Below, piece by piece: positions 1 through 8,453 of a DNA stretch of 64,000 nt; positions within the stretch are counted from its first letter, which is position 1, and each line of letters begins with the position of its first letter. The DNA is from Halalkalibacter suaedae. Lineage in GTDB: Bacteria; Bacillota; Bacilli; Bacillales; Bacillaceae_D. Below the pieces are notes generated by a model. It saw only the letters and a list, made by a program, of their open reading frames with translations. It had not been told where the DNA came from and ran no database searches. The position numbers and the translations under genes are program-made. Location of the stretch: contig NZ_JAGKSQ010000003.1 in the NCBI RefSeq assembly GCF_017939705.1, positions 1 to 64,000 of the forward strand. The letters run 5' to 3'.

Positions 1-123
1 CCACGTGTTACTCACCCGTTCGCCGCTAACCTCTGGGAGCAAGCTCCCATTAGTCCGCTCGACTTGCATGTATTAGGCACGCCGCCAGCGTTCGTCCTGA
101 GCCAGGATCAAACTCTCCATAAA
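1..123 (-). rRNA. 16S ribosomal RNA, 5' end (partial)
   Basis: The reverse strand carries the universal 16S start motif AGAGTTTGATCCTGGCTCAG, followed by the conserved region up to GGGTGAGTAACACGTGG at the window edge. Only about the first 120 bases are present, and the gene continues off the left end on the minus strand. The exact 5' end is estimated by analogy with Bacillus 16S genes. The V1 loop carries a GGGAGCTTGCTCCC hairpin. Confidence 0.97.
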
Positions 124-287
124 ATTGTTGAGTTTAAATAGCTCAATACTTGTTGCTGACTTTTAATAAAAGTCTAAATTAACGAGATATCCTTACTGTT
201 GAAATCAACAGTAAAATCTCTATTTCGCTTGGCTTTTGTTCAGTTTTCAAAGAACTCGTTTGCCACATCTCTCAGTGACAGAATACT
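124..287 (-). other. rRNA operon leader region
   Basis: This A/T-rich leader lies between the promoter and the 16S start. On the minus strand it contains GTTCTTTGAAAACTGAAC (238-255), a sequence typically found beside rRNA genes in Bacillus, where it contributes to the processing stem or antitermination region. It also contains the mirrored segments ACAGTAAGG/TTTACTGTTG near 193-213. The role is inferred from position and from similarity to known Bacillus rrn leaders. Confidence 0.6.
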
Positions 288-316
288 ATCTTAACATATC
301 AAACTCAGCTATGCAA
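288..316 (-). promoter_or_regulatory. Likely rRNA operon promoter (sigma-A)
   Basis: On the minus strand, -35 TTGCAT (311-316) and -10 TAAGAT (288-293) are separated by exactly 17 bases and lie about 165 bases upstream of 16S. This is the spacing expected for an rrn P2-type promoter. Further upstream (317-481) there is no gene. A perfect GCGACGTCGC palindrome near 340-349 is the only other structure seen there. Confidence 0.55.
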
Positions 317-481
317 GACTATTTAAAAATTTATTTTTGCGACGTCGCTTTGTTTTGGCGACGAGGAATAATATATCATTATTAAACAAAAGATACAATC
401 ATTATTCCAATAAAATATTTAACCATTTTTTAACATATACCTGATAACTACAACTGCCCTACTGTCTAAAGAACCAAAAGG

Positions 482-519
482 AATAAAAGCCACTAAAGTT
501 TTTACCTTACAGTGGCTTT
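482..519 (-). terminator. Rho-independent terminator of the 47-aa protein gene
   Basis: The arms AAAGCCACT (486-494) and AGTGGCTTT (511-519) form a hairpin, and on the minus strand it is followed by TATTCCTTTT. It lies about 60 bases beyond the stop of the small zinc-ribbon gene. Confidence 0.6.
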
Positions 520-579
520 GATGCAAACTATGAGCTTTAATGTTCCTCTAATCCTGAAAGAACTTATCTCCACAAAGAA

Positions 580-723
580 CTAACCTTTTATTCCTTGGAG
601 CCATTCTTTATAACACTCCTCACATAACTCCTTTTCGATATGTTCATTCTGAAGTATAAACATCGCAGAGTAAATGGACGCTAACTCCTCTTCACAATAG
701 AAACATTGCTCATTCATTGTCAT
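580..723 (-). CDS. 47-aa CxxC...CxxC zinc-ribbon-like small protein
   Basis: This 47-codon frame starts at ATG 723 behind a perfect GGAGGAAA ribosome binding site and ends with TAG at 580. A second in-frame ATG at 717 is an alternative start. The product has two CxxC pairs, C7-x-x-C10 (CFYC) and C34-x-x-C37 (CEEC). They are separated by an acidic helix-forming stretch, so it most likely folds around a structural zinc ion. I do not recognise a named family. It stands alone with its own terminator next to the rRNA operon. Evidence for reality is the strong RBS, the paired cysteines and the terminator. Function is unknown. Confidence 0.72.
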   Translation of the reverse strand: MTMNEQCFYCEEELASIYSAMFILQNEHIEKELCEECYKEWLQGIKG

Positions 724-827
724 TTTCCTCCTTTATTAATAGTAGTTCTAGATTTTGCTTATCTAAGGAAAATTACAAATGAGCTTTGATGTCATTTATG
801 GAAGAATCTACACTTAAAACCCACTCA

Positions 828-856
828 TTGTACAGAGTCATATGGGTTAGTGTATA
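828..856 (+). promoter_or_regulatory. Sigma-A-type promoter for the 57-aa protein gene
   Basis: TTGTAC (828-833) and TGTATA (851-856) are separated by 17 bases and lie 19 bases before the start codon at 875. The element position fits a short 5' leader with the RBS GAAGGAG. Confidence 0.5.
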
Positions 857-874
857 TAGAGAAGGAGTGATAAC

Positions 875-1048
875 ATGCAATTAGATGAAGAACTCAGAAA
901 TGTTATTCATGAATTAACTATTGTAGCAAGTAATAATCAGTCCAAGTCAGATGAGAAAAGGTTACGTAAAGTCATTGAGCTTCTAGAAAATACAGTTGAG
1001 CACACGTCTTCTCGAGAACCACTTGAATATTTCCAACCAGAAGTATAA
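875..1048 (+). CDS. 57-aa hypothetical helical protein
   Basis: ATG at 875 follows GAAGGAGTGAT, and the frame ends with TAA at 1046-1048. The product is small, charged and predicted to be almost entirely helical, with leucine/isoleucine spacing consistent with two amphipathic helices (residues about 3-20 and 26-42) followed by a short polar tail. It has no signal peptide, membrane segment or cysteine. The length is reminiscent of Spo0E-like regulators, but the SQELD signature is absent, so I do not assign that family. It has its own promoter and terminator and converges on the metallophosphoesterase gene. Function is unknown. Confidence 0.65.
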   Translation: MQLDEELRNVIHELTIVASNNQSKSDEKRLRKVIELLENTVEHTSSREPLEYFQPEV

Positions 1049-1055
1049 GGCTACA

Positions 1056-2201
1056 TCATTGGTTTTTATCCGAATCCTTCTGATCAGAGTGGGTTCGGTT
1101 TTCATGAAAAGTAATGTCTATTTGTAAGATTTCTGACCTGCTTCCAATTCGAAGCGGCGGTCCCCAAAACCCATAACCTGAAGAAACAAAGGCATGCAAT
1201 TGTCCCTTTTTTAAATAGCCCCAGTCTAATTCGAAAATTTTCTTTGTAATTAAATGGTTAGGTGCCATCTGTCCACGATGTGTATGTCCCGATACAATAA
1301 AGTCAACTCCCATTTCCCTCGCTTCCATGATTTCAGCAGGCTGATGATCCATCATAAAAAGGGGAAGGTTAGGGTCAATGTCATTAGTTAATTCTTGTAT
1401 TGTCTTGCGATTCCGGTCAGTCTTATCCTTTCGACCAATCAGTTGGATCGTATCATTAATTATGATGATGTCATCTGTCAATATAGAGATGTTTTGTTTT
1501 TTCATTTCCTCAATGTATTCTGGGATGTCTCCACCATAGTATTCGTGATTACCTAAAACGCCATAGACTCCTAATGAGGCCTGCAACTCGCTCATTATGT
1601 TGCCGATGTTCTTACTTATAAATGGTTCTAATTGATCATCTATTACATCCCCAGGTAGCAAAATTAAATCCGGCTTAAAACTATTTATAAATTGAACCAT
1701 TTTTTTAGCGTGTGAAATACCTGATAAGCCACCAAAATGCATATCAGATGCCACGCCAAGTCTTAAGTGAATATCACTATTAGGTTTCGGAATATGTATC
1801 TCGTATGTTCTAATAACCGGACTATACGCATTATAGGTGCCGATTAATAAAAGTATTGCTAAACTAAGTAAAACAACAACACCAGTCCAAAAAATAATGG
1901 CTTGTCCTTCAATATCGGTAAATCCAACTAGTAAGACAACGAGATTTGCAACCGGAAGAAGTAACAAACCGTATTGAATAACCCCAAACCAATATGCTCC
2001 AATGATTCGTAAAACACTTAACATTTTCACCGATCTTCCAATTACGTATGAGTAACACAGAACAGAGAAGAGAATAAGGTATAACCAGAAATGTTCGAAT
2101 CCGAACGCGACCTTCAACCACACCCATCCATTCCATCCTAAATAGAGAAAAACTCCATTTATTATTAGAAAAATAGGCAAAGCCTGCAGTATTTTTATCA
2201 T
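1056..2201 (-). CDS. Membrane-anchored metallophosphoesterase
   Basis: This 381-aa calcineurin-like phosphoesterase has all expected metal-binding blocks in order: SDMH (D153, H155), GDVID (184-188), GNHE (217-220) and GHTHRGQ (305-311). Four or so hydrophobic segments occupy residues 1-120, so the catalytic domain is tethered to the membrane, as in the YkuE/YaeI group that acts on lipid-linked phosphoesters. I chose ATG 2201, preceded by AAGGGGG nine bases upstream; a longer frame to 2291 lacks an RBS and would add a charged stretch before the first membrane helix. The last ~16 residues are polar and are encoded by the opposing terminator. The substrate is not predictable from sequence. Confidence 0.9.
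   Translation of the reverse strand: MIKILQALPIFLIINGVFLYLGWNGWVWLKVAFGFEHFWLYLILFSVLCYSYVIGRSVKMLSVLRIIGAYWFGVIQYGLLLLPVANLVVLLVGFTDIEGQAIIFWTGVVVLLSLAILLLIGTYNAYSPVIRTYEIHIPKPNSDIHLRLGVASDMHFGGLSGISHAKKMVQFINSFKPDLILLPGDVIDDQLEPFISKNIGNIMSELQASLGVYGVLGNHEYYGGDIPEYIEEMKKQNISILTDDIIIINDTIQLIGRKDKTDRNRKTIQELTNDIDPNLPLFMMDHQPAEIMEAREMGVDFIVSGHTHRGQMAPNHLITKKIFELDWGYLKKGQLHAFVSSGYGFWGPPLRIGSRSEILQIDITFHENRTHSDQKDSDKNQ
1070..1103 (+). terminator. Terminator of the 57-aa gene, inside the opposing gene's 3' end
   Basis: CCGAATCC (1070-1077) pairs with GGGTTCGG (1091-1098), followed by TTTTC on the plus strand. The hairpin lies within the last codons of the convergent metallophosphoesterase gene. 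Confidence 0.6.
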
Positions 2202-2349
2202 ATAAATGGCCCCCTTCATTTCGAATTTTTTATTTATTTTATTCTTTTCGATACGATATGTACATTTTGACGCCTTATATCTAATGAACACACGGAACGG
2301 AGCTATCGTCAGTGACTATTTGAGACAGCCCCTCCGCTTCTAATTTCCC

Positions 2350-2709
2350 TTAGTTAATAATGCTTGATACGGAACCGCTTCCAAGTGTTTTTTTTGATTG
2401 ATTCAATCGGTTTAACTCATTTGATAAGGTAATAAACCACTTCTCTTCCCTTGTCGATAGAGCTAAGTCAATCAAATTCAATAACTCGCCTTCTGACCAT
2501 TTTTGCTTTCTAGGAACTTTTCTTATATTCTTTTCATCCACTCTAATTACTTTCCCAATCAGTTCTTCATTATCGGAAGAGGTCACCATAATTTTAACAA
2601 TGGAGCTATACTGTTCGTAGCTTTCTATATAACCATGTACTAGCTCTCCGATCAACGTCTTCCCCTTAACCCAGTCACCAGTGACAGCTTTTTGATCGTT
2701 TTCGTCCAC
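2350..2709 (-). CDS. IDEAL-domain protein
   Basis: The protein has 119 aa. The N-terminal half (residues 11-65) begins with GDWVKGKT and looks like a small beta-rich domain. The C-terminal half contains IDLALSTREEKWF...LSNEL (residues about 81-103), which matches the IDEAL domain found in several Bacillus regulatory or adaptor proteins. The start is GTG at 2709, because an in-frame stop lies just upstream. Its RBS (AAAGGA) is very close to the start, so the TTG at residue 19 (behind AAGGGG) is a possible alternative, but it would remove the conserved GDWVKGKT block. It stands alone, and its function is not known. Confidence 0.75.
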   Translation of the reverse strand: MDENDQKAVTGDWVKGKTLIGELVHGYIESYEQYSSIVKIMVTSSDNEELIGKVIRVDEKNIRKVPRKQKWSEGELLNLIDLALSTREEKWFITLSNELNRLNQSKKTLGSGSVSSIIN

Positions 2710-2913
2710 TTCCTTTCACCAGCCTTTCTGAACTCTACTCATAATCGGAAGGTCATTTTGACTCTCTTAATAATGTTATATATCCTTATCCTATTCACTA
2801 CTCTGATCTTTTTCTTGTGCATTTACCTATAGTAATTAACGTAAAAAATGATCAATCTTCTACCTATTCATGTTCTAGTTCCATCAGTTTCAACAATGAA
2901 CACCTTTTTAAAG

Positions 2914-2960
2914 AAGAAAAAGCTATCACATATTCGCACTATGGCCTATGTGACAGCTTA
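2914..2960 (-). terminator. Terminator of the Gfo/Idh/MocA gene
   Basis: The long imperfect stem AAGCTGTCACATA / TATGTGATAGCTT on the minus strand is followed by TTTCTTC, directly after the stop codon at 2962. Confidence 0.75.
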
Positions 2961-2961
2961 T

Positions 2962-4218
2962 TTATACTAAACTAGATATCTTATTTTCATACCTTTTAAG
3001 ATTAATTGTTTCATTCGTTAACCTAGCCTCCTCAGCTGCAAAAGCTAAAATATGACTATTAATTATTTTCTCACTCGAATTGTCTCTAGCATTAAATGAA
3101 CACACCTTCTCGACAAAAGCAGATAATAAGCCGTAATCTCCCCCAGCATGCTGACCAACATTTACTGGAGAAAGATTGATCACTTGTTCCTCTTGCCCAA
3201 ATCTAGATACAACAAGCTTATTCTTCTCCATCGTTCCATTAATTTCTCCCTTCGTCCCCAACACTCTCACTGTTCGCTTTAACTGATTCGTAAATCCACT
3301 CATCGTTAACGTCGCTGTCGTACCCGTACTATATTCCATGTTCACGATCTGATGATCAACAACATCATTATCACAATAATAGACACATCTTCCATAAGGT
3401 CCTTCTTTAATTGCCTGTAAGCGACCCTGTTTGGTTAAATCGGTGCTAATCGTATTAACAGGCCAACCTGTATTATCACCAGTATAAATTTTCAGTGCAG
3501 AAAAGGAACAGCTTTCTTCAACAGCACAACCATCTATACATCGCTTGGTGGAGCCAACTGGTGCATTTCCCTTTGTAAAATGAGAAAGATTTCCGAATGA
3601 GGAAAGGCGTATACATTCTTTTTCAAGAAGATAATCGATAATATCAAAATCATGACAGGACTTTGCGAGTATCATCGGACTTGATTCTGATCCATTACGC
3701 CAATTCCCTCTTACAAAACTATGTGCCTGATGCCAATAAGCAACATCCATTTCAATGGAGATATGACGTACATCACCAATACTCTGATTTGAAAGTAATT
3801 GTTTTAACATTTGAAAAAAAGCCGTATAGCGTAGAACATAACAAAGAACGAGTAAGCGGTTCTTTTCCTTAGCTTTCCGTTCCATTTCTATGCACTCTTG
3901 CAAACTAGGACTTAGTGGTTTTTCAACAAGTACATGATACCCTAGATCTAAAGCTGCCATTGTTGGCTCATAATGCTTTTGATCCTGTGTAGTTACGATG
4001 ACAGCATCAGCTTCCGGTCTTTCCAACATCATTTGTTCCCAGGATTCAAAACAGGAATCCGCTCTTAAATGATGCTTAGCTGCAAACAATTCTCTACGTT
4101 GTTGGTCAGGCTCAGCTATTGCAATAACCTCAATTTGATTTAACTGTTGTAAACTAAAATCTCCATATACATTCCCACGATTTCCAGCTCCTATTATCGC
4201 AACCTTCACACTCTTCAT
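2962..4218 (-). CDS. Gfo/Idh/MocA-family sugar or polyol oxidoreductase
   Basis: This 418-aa NAD(P)-dependent oxidoreductase has the Rossmann glycines GAGNRG (residues 10-15) and the family signature EKP (residues 99-101, in VEKPLSPS). The C-terminal domain holds a cysteine-rich insertion (KRCIDGCAVEESC, about residues 190-204) that could bind a metal. Members oxidise or reduce sugars, inositols and similar polyols; the substrate here is unknown. It is divergently transcribed from an ABC sugar importer across 117 bases, which suggests that it processes the imported compound. The start at 4218 is supported by AGAGGTG eight bases upstream. Confidence 0.88.
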   Translation of the reverse strand: MKSVKVAIIGAGNRGNVYGDFSLQQLNQIEVIAIAEPDQQRRELFAAKHHLRADSCFESWEQMMLERPEADAVIVTTQDQKHYEPTMAALDLGYHVLVEKPLSPSLQECIEMERKAKEKNRLLVLCYVLRYTAFFQMLKQLLSNQSIGDVRHISIEMDVAYWHQAHSFVRGNWRNGSESSPMILAKSCHDFDIIDYLLEKECIRLSSFGNLSHFTKGNAPVGSTKRCIDGCAVEESCSFSALKIYTGDNTGWPVNTISTDLTKQGRLQAIKEGPYGRCVYYCDNDVVDHQIVNMEYSTGTTATLTMSGFTNQLKRTVRVLGTKGEINGTMEKNKLVVSRFGQEEQVINLSPVNVGQHAGGDYGLLSAFVEKVCSFNARDNSSEKIINSHILAFAAEEARLTNETINLKRYENKISSLV

Positions 4219-4261
4219 ATCCGCACCTCTATAATAAATTCATTTTATTGTATTACTTATC

Positions 4262-4290
4262 TTTCAATCTTAATAACTTTTATGTATAAT
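4262..4290 (+). promoter_or_regulatory. Probable promoter of the sugar ABC operon
   Basis: A perfect -10 TATAAT (4285-4290) is preceded, at 17-base spacing, by a weak -35 TTTCAA (4262-4267). The poor -35 would fit a regulated, activator-dependent promoter in this divergent intergenic region. Confidence 0.45.
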
Positions 4291-4335
4291 GTCCATGATT
4301 AATAGTTATAGATGGAACTAACAAAATAGGGGGGA

Positions 4336-5598
4336 ATGAATATGAAAAAGATAATCTCATCCATTATGATCTTGTTCGTGCTACTCGTTGGCTGTGGTAG
4401 TAACACTGAATCGAATGCTGATGGAACAAACGACGAAACGACAACATTAACTGTTTGGGTGATGGGCTCTGACGATCACTGGAAGACATATCATGATGAT
4501 CTTATTGAAAGATTTGAACAAGAAAACAAAAACATTGAAGTTGAAGTTGATTACATACCGTGGGCAGAAGGCGAAAATAAACTAGTAACTGCAGCAACAA
4601 ATAACCGACTGCCAGATGTCACTACAATTGCAGGTCGCTGGACACCACAGCTTGTTGCCATGGAGGCTGTCGAACCACTTGATTCTTATTTTGATGAAGC
4701 CTTTCAAGAGAGCTTTGTTGAAGGAGCATGGAATACCACACAGTATCAGGGTTCAACCTGGGGGCTGCCCATTGGCTTTACGACGACAGGATTATTTTAT
4801 CGGACCGATTGGTTAGAAGATGCAGGATTTAATAGTCCACCTACTACATGGGAGGAGTTTGTTGATGTAGCCAAGGCATTCACAGCTGAGGACCGCTATG
4901 GATTTGGCTTAGTTGGCTCAAATGGAATGGAAACAACGATGTTCTGGGCTCCATTTTTATGGTCCAACGGAGGGGAACTTCTTAACGATGACCTCACTGA
5001 GGCTACCTTTAATAGCCCAGAAGGTGTGGAGGCATTAGAATTCTACACTGACCTTCTTTTAACACATAAAGTTGCACCAGAGGGCAGCATTAATTATGGA
5101 CGTGGTGATTCACAAGACCTTTTTGTTTCAGGCGCTGTTGGTATGACAACTGTTGGACCTTGGTTTCCTAAGACGCTCGCTCAACAGGCACCAGAAATGG
5201 AATATTCTATTGCCCCGTATCCCGTCAAAAAGGAATCAGCGAACCTAGGCACTGCCGATCACATTATTATGTCAAAGCAGTCTGAAAACAAAGAGACCGC
5301 ATGGACCTTTATGGAATTTTTTACAAACGAAGAAAATGATATGAAGTGGGCTGAATATCAAGGCTTTATCCCATATCATAAAGCTAATTTAGAAAATGAC
5401 CCTAGAAAAGATGATCCCGAATTTAAGGTGTTTTTTGACGTAGCTCCTGATGCTGTCGTTTACCCGACAATGCCTGAATGGCCTCAGATTGACCAAGCGA
5501 TTGCTGATGCCATCCAAGAATCACTCACCGGGACAAAAACACCTCAACAAGCCCTTGATGATGCTGCAGAAAAGGTTAATCTTTTACTAGCGAAATAA
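4336..5598 (+). CDS. ABC sugar transporter, solute-binding lipoprotein (CUT1 family)
   Basis: This 420-aa extracellular binding protein has a lipoprotein signal peptide with lipobox LLVGC (Cys20), so it is anchored in the outer leaflet of the membrane. The mature part shows the usual features of family 1 binding proteins: an N-terminal TLTVWVMG strand, the NRLPDV block and the GAVGMTTVGPWF block. ATG AAT ATG gives two adjacent start choices behind GGGGGGAATG; the first is taken. It is the first gene of a three-gene importer with the two permeases downstream. No ATPase is encoded, as usual for Bacillus CUT1 systems that share MsmX. The ligand is unknown. Confidence 0.93.
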   Translation: MNMKKIISSIMILFVLLVGCGSNTESNADGTNDETTTLTVWVMGSDDHWKTYHDDLIERFEQENKNIEVEVDYIPWAEGENKLVTAATNNRLPDVTTIAGRWTPQLVAMEAVEPLDSYFDEAFQESFVEGAWNTTQYQGSTWGLPIGFTTTGLFYRTDWLEDAGFNSPPTTWEEFVDVAKAFTAEDRYGFGLVGSNGMETTMFWAPFLWSNGGELLNDDLTEATFNSPEGVEALEFYTDLLLTHKVAPEGSINYGRGDSQDLFVSGAVGMTTVGPWFPKTLAQQAPEMEYSIAPYPVKKESANLGTADHIIMSKQSENKETAWTFMEFFTNEENDMKWAEYQGFIPYHKANLENDPRKDDPEFKVFFDVAPDAVVYPTMPEWPQIDQAIADAIQESLTGTKTPQQALDDAAEKVNLLLAK

Positions 5599-5611
5599 CG
5601 GAACTGAAACG

Positions 5612-5637
5612 AAAAACGGGGGAAACCCCGTTTTTCT
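5612..5637 (+). terminator. Intra-operon attenuator after the binding-protein gene
   Basis: AAAAACGGGG-GAAA-CCCCGTTTTT is a near-perfect stem with a GNRA-like tetraloop and a T-run, placed between the binding-protein and permease genes. Partial readthrough would give the usual excess of binding protein over permease. Confidence 0.85.
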
Positions 5638-5663
5638 TATATCAATAAGGTGGTGAAGTAATA

Positions 5664-6545
5664 ATGAAGAAAGGGAAGAATCTTGCTGGTTTCCTCTTCA
5701 TCTTTCCTGCATTATTTGTGTTACTTTGTATCGTCCTCTACCCTCTACTACATACATTATGGCTTAGCTTACAGAACAAAGTCTTAATCGCACCAAATCA
5801 AGATGAGTTTGTTGGTTTTAATCAATATATTGAAGTTTTTCAATCCGCTGATTTACTACACGCTCTCTGGATTACAATTATTTTCACACTAACCTCTGTT
5901 GCAATGAAGCTTGTGCTCGGCATGATTGGTGCCCTATTGTTACAGGTAAAATCAAAAGCAACAAAAATCTATTGGTCTATTTTTATGATCCCATGGTTGA
6001 TTCCCTCTGTTGTTGCAGCCCTAATTTGGCGTTGGATTTTACATGACCAATATGGGATCTTGAATCAAGTTTTGTTAAATTTCAATCTAATTGATACGAA
6101 AGTTGCCTGGTTAAGTGATTCTATCCTTGCATTAATTTCCGTAATTCTTGTAGATGTCTGGGTAGGTTTACCCTTCATGATTATCGTTTGTTTAGCTGGA
6201 TTAAACACAATACCAAAGGAATGGTATGAAGCAGCAATGGTGGATGGGGCAAGTTTCCTTCAACGCTTCCGCTACATCACATTACCCGGAATGAAGCCAA
6301 TCCTTCTCGTGATTGGAATTCTAAGCTTAATTGGCACCTTCAATAGCTTTAACATTATCTATACATTAACTGGAGGAGGGCCCGTTAACGCTACCACAAC
6401 GCTCGTCATTCATATTTACCAAATGGCTTTCACAAATTACGATTTTGGAATGGCATCAACATTATCTGCTTTAACCCTGCTCATAATCTTCATTCTAATC
6501 AGCCTTTATCGAAAAGCTCTAGACAAGGAGGGTGACCTGCTATGA
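5664..6545 (+). CDS. ABC sugar transporter permease (MalF-like)
   Basis: This 293-aa integral membrane protein has six hydrophobic segments. It has the EAA loop EWYEAAMVDGASFLQRF (about residues 190-206), which docks to the shared ATPase, followed by the conserved LPGMKP. It forms the channel with the MalG-like protein encoded by the next gene, which it overlaps by four bases (ATGA), indicating translational coupling. The start ATG 5664 follows GGTGGTGAAGT. Length and topology are standard for the MalF half of CUT1 importers. Confidence 0.93.
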   Translation: MKKGKNLAGFLFIFPALFVLLCIVLYPLLHTLWLSLQNKVLIAPNQDEFVGFNQYIEVFQSADLLHALWITIIFTLTSVAMKLVLGMIGALLLQVKSKATKIYWSIFMIPWLIPSVVAALIWRWILHDQYGILNQVLLNFNLIDTKVAWLSDSILALISVILVDVWVGLPFMIIVCLAGLNTIPKEWYEAAMVDGASFLQRFRYITLPGMKPILLVIGILSLIGTFNSFNIIYTLTGGGPVNATTTLVIHIYQMAFTNYDFGMASTLSALTLLIIFILISLYRKALDKEGDLL

Positions 6546-7372
6546 GCAAAAAAACAGGAAAACGAATTCTTTGGTACATATCGATTAGCACTTATGGGCT
6601 GTTATTAATTTCTCCACTATTATGGATGATTTCAACTTCATTAAAACGCTCAGAAGACGTGCTAGTCCTTAAGCCTAGTCTTATCCCTGAGATTTTCAGC
6701 ATCCAACCGTATATTGACGTGTTACAAATCCCTGCATTTAGATCGTATCTAGCTAATAGTCTATTTGTCTCTATTACGTCAATGGTCATTACAGTGATTC
6801 TGTCAGCACTGGCTGGCTACGGATTTGCGAGAATTGCGTTTAAAGGAAGAAAATTACTTCTAACTGGTTTTATAAGTGCACAAATGATTCCAAGCGTTAT
6901 TTTATTAATTCCAATCTTCTATATTATGAATCAACTTTCTCTGATTGACACTTATAGTGGATTGATCGCTACTTATGTCACATTCTCCATTCCTTTCTGC
7001 ACATGGATCATGTTTGGATTCTACAAAGGTATTCCAAGAGAGTTAGAGGAGGCAGCTTATATAGATGGAGCAAATAAATGGCAGGCATTCGTCAAAGTTA
7101 TCATTCCATTATCAACACCTGGCATTATGGCCTCAGCTATCTTCGCTTTCTTAATCGCTTGGGATGAGTTTCTTTTCGCACTTGCTTTAACTGACTCTGA
7201 AAGCAAGCGGACGTTACCTTATGGATTATATAGCTTCATGAACCAATATGGAGTTGAGTGGAATAACCTTATGGCTGCATCAATTTTGACCATGCTTCCA
7301 CCAATTATTTTGTTTCTTTTCTTCCATAAGTACTTTATTGGTGGTAGACTTGCGGGTGCGATCAAGGAGTAG
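6542..7372 (+). CDS. ABC sugar transporter permease (MalG-like)
   Basis: This 276-aa protein has six membrane segments and the EAA motif ELEEAAYIDGANKWQAF (about residues 175-191), followed by VIIPLSTPGI. It ends with the typical KYFIGGRLAGAIKE tail of MalG-type permeases. It is translationally coupled to the upstream permease by a 4-base overlap. With the binding protein at 4336 it makes a complete importer apart from the ATPase. No catabolic gene follows in the operon; the next gene is a regulator. Confidence 0.93.
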   Translation: MSKKTGKRILWYISISTYGLLLISPLLWMISTSLKRSEDVLVLKPSLIPEIFSIQPYIDVLQIPAFRSYLANSLFVSITSMVITVILSALAGYGFARIAFKGRKLLLTGFISAQMIPSVILLIPIFYIMNQLSLIDTYSGLIATYVTFSIPFCTWIMFGFYKGIPRELEEAAYIDGANKWQAFVKVIIPLSTPGIMASAIFAFLIAWDEFLFALALTDSESKRTLPYGLYSFMNQYGVEWNNLMAASILTMLPPIILFLFFHKYFIGGRLAGAIKE

Positions 7373-7436
7373 TCTTGAGTATAATGGATCAGTTGGATTA
7401 TACTTATTGTGAAGTCATAGGTAAGGAGCCCATTTA

Positions 7437-8315
7437 GTGAACCTAAAACGAATTAAAACATTTATGCTACTCATTGATCATAAAAATTTCTCAACAACTG
7501 CCGACATTTTAGATATTAGTCAGCCAGCAGTAAGCAAACAGATTAAGGCATTAGAAGTCGATCTAGGAACCCAATTGGTCCACCGTGACTCTTTGGAACC
7601 AACAGAAGCTGGTCGAATTGTATACGTAAGAGGGAAAGACCTATTGCATTCGTGGAAGCAGTTAGAAGAGGAATGCACATCCTCAAAGGAAGCACTGACA
7701 GGTTTAGTAAAAATAGGTGCAAGTTCAATTCCAAGTACATATATTGTCCCTAGATTTCTAAAAGATCTATTAACATTACATCGACATCTAGAGGTGGAAC
7801 TGGCCGAATACGAATCAGAAAAAGTACTTGAATTAATCAAGAACGAAAAACTTGATATTGGATTTGTTGGGACTAAACCTCCTAAAGACACTTTTACAAG
7901 TCATCTCATAGCCCAAGATCAGCTTCAGCTAATCGGTCCGATAGATAGTCCTGATATTCATTCCTTTGATGATATCCGTGGATTGCCTTTTGTTTTCCGT
8001 AGTGAACGCTCCGGCACATGGAAAGCAGCCAAGCAAGCACTAACTGATTGGGGCGGATCAGTTCAAGACTTGAAAAGACTCGCAACCGTCCACAGCACAG
8101 AATCAGTTATTGTCATGGTCGAATCTGGTTTAGGTTATTCAATTGTGTCAGATCTTGCTGCAAGACTAGCAACGAAATACAATAGAGTCAAAATTCTTGC
8201 AACATTACCTTTAAATCGAGAGTTTTATTGTGTGTACTCCCCTTACATGGAACAAGATCCAAAAATTAAAGCATTGATCGAGCTACTCAAAAGTGATCTT
8301 CCCTACGGTGAGTAA
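7437..8315 (+). CDS. LysR-family transcriptional regulator
   Basis: This 292-aa protein has an N-terminal winged helix (residues about 1-60, including the STTADILDISQPAVSKQIKALE recognition region) and a C-terminal two-lobed effector domain (about 90-290). The start is GTG 7437 behind AAGGAG. It lies 64 bases downstream of the ABC permease genes on the same strand, so it could be co-transcribed with them. LysR proteins usually control divergent or adjacent genes, and here the importer or Gfo/Idh gene is the obvious candidate, by inference only. The effector domain resembles the CysL/CbbR-type group, but the ligand cannot be read from sequence. Confidence 0.9.
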   Translation: MNLKRIKTFMLLIDHKNFSTTADILDISQPAVSKQIKALEVDLGTQLVHRDSLEPTEAGRIVYVRGKDLLHSWKQLEEECTSSKEALTGLVKIGASSIPSTYIVPRFLKDLLTLHRHLEVELAEYESEKVLELIKNEKLDIGFVGTKPPKDTFTSHLIAQDQLQLIGPIDSPDIHSFDDIRGLPFVFRSERSGTWKAAKQALTDWGGSVQDLKRLATVHSTESVIVMVESGLGYSIVSDLAARLATKYNRVKILATLPLNREFYCVYSPYMEQDPKIKALIELLKSDLPYGE

Positions 8316-8402
8316 GAAGTTATCTTGATGTCTAGATGGTTTTTAATAAGACCATTAAGAAAGGTGAAAAAACGTAACTTCCTTAAAGGCCATATAGTTT
8401 TT

Positions 8403-8424
8403 TTTACGTAGTATGATACGTAAA
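8403..8424 (+). promoter_or_regulatory. Palindromic operator overlapping a -10-like element
   Basis: TTTACGTA (8403-8410) and TACGTAAA (8417-8424) form a perfect 8-bp inverted repeat around GTATGA. TATGAT (8412-8417) inside it resembles a -10 box. It lies 30 bases before the HAD phosphatase start and downstream of LysR, so it may be the binding site of a dimeric repressor. The regulator is unknown. Confidence 0.45.
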
Positions 8425-8453
8425 CGACCTACTAGAAGAAGAGGAGATGTAAG

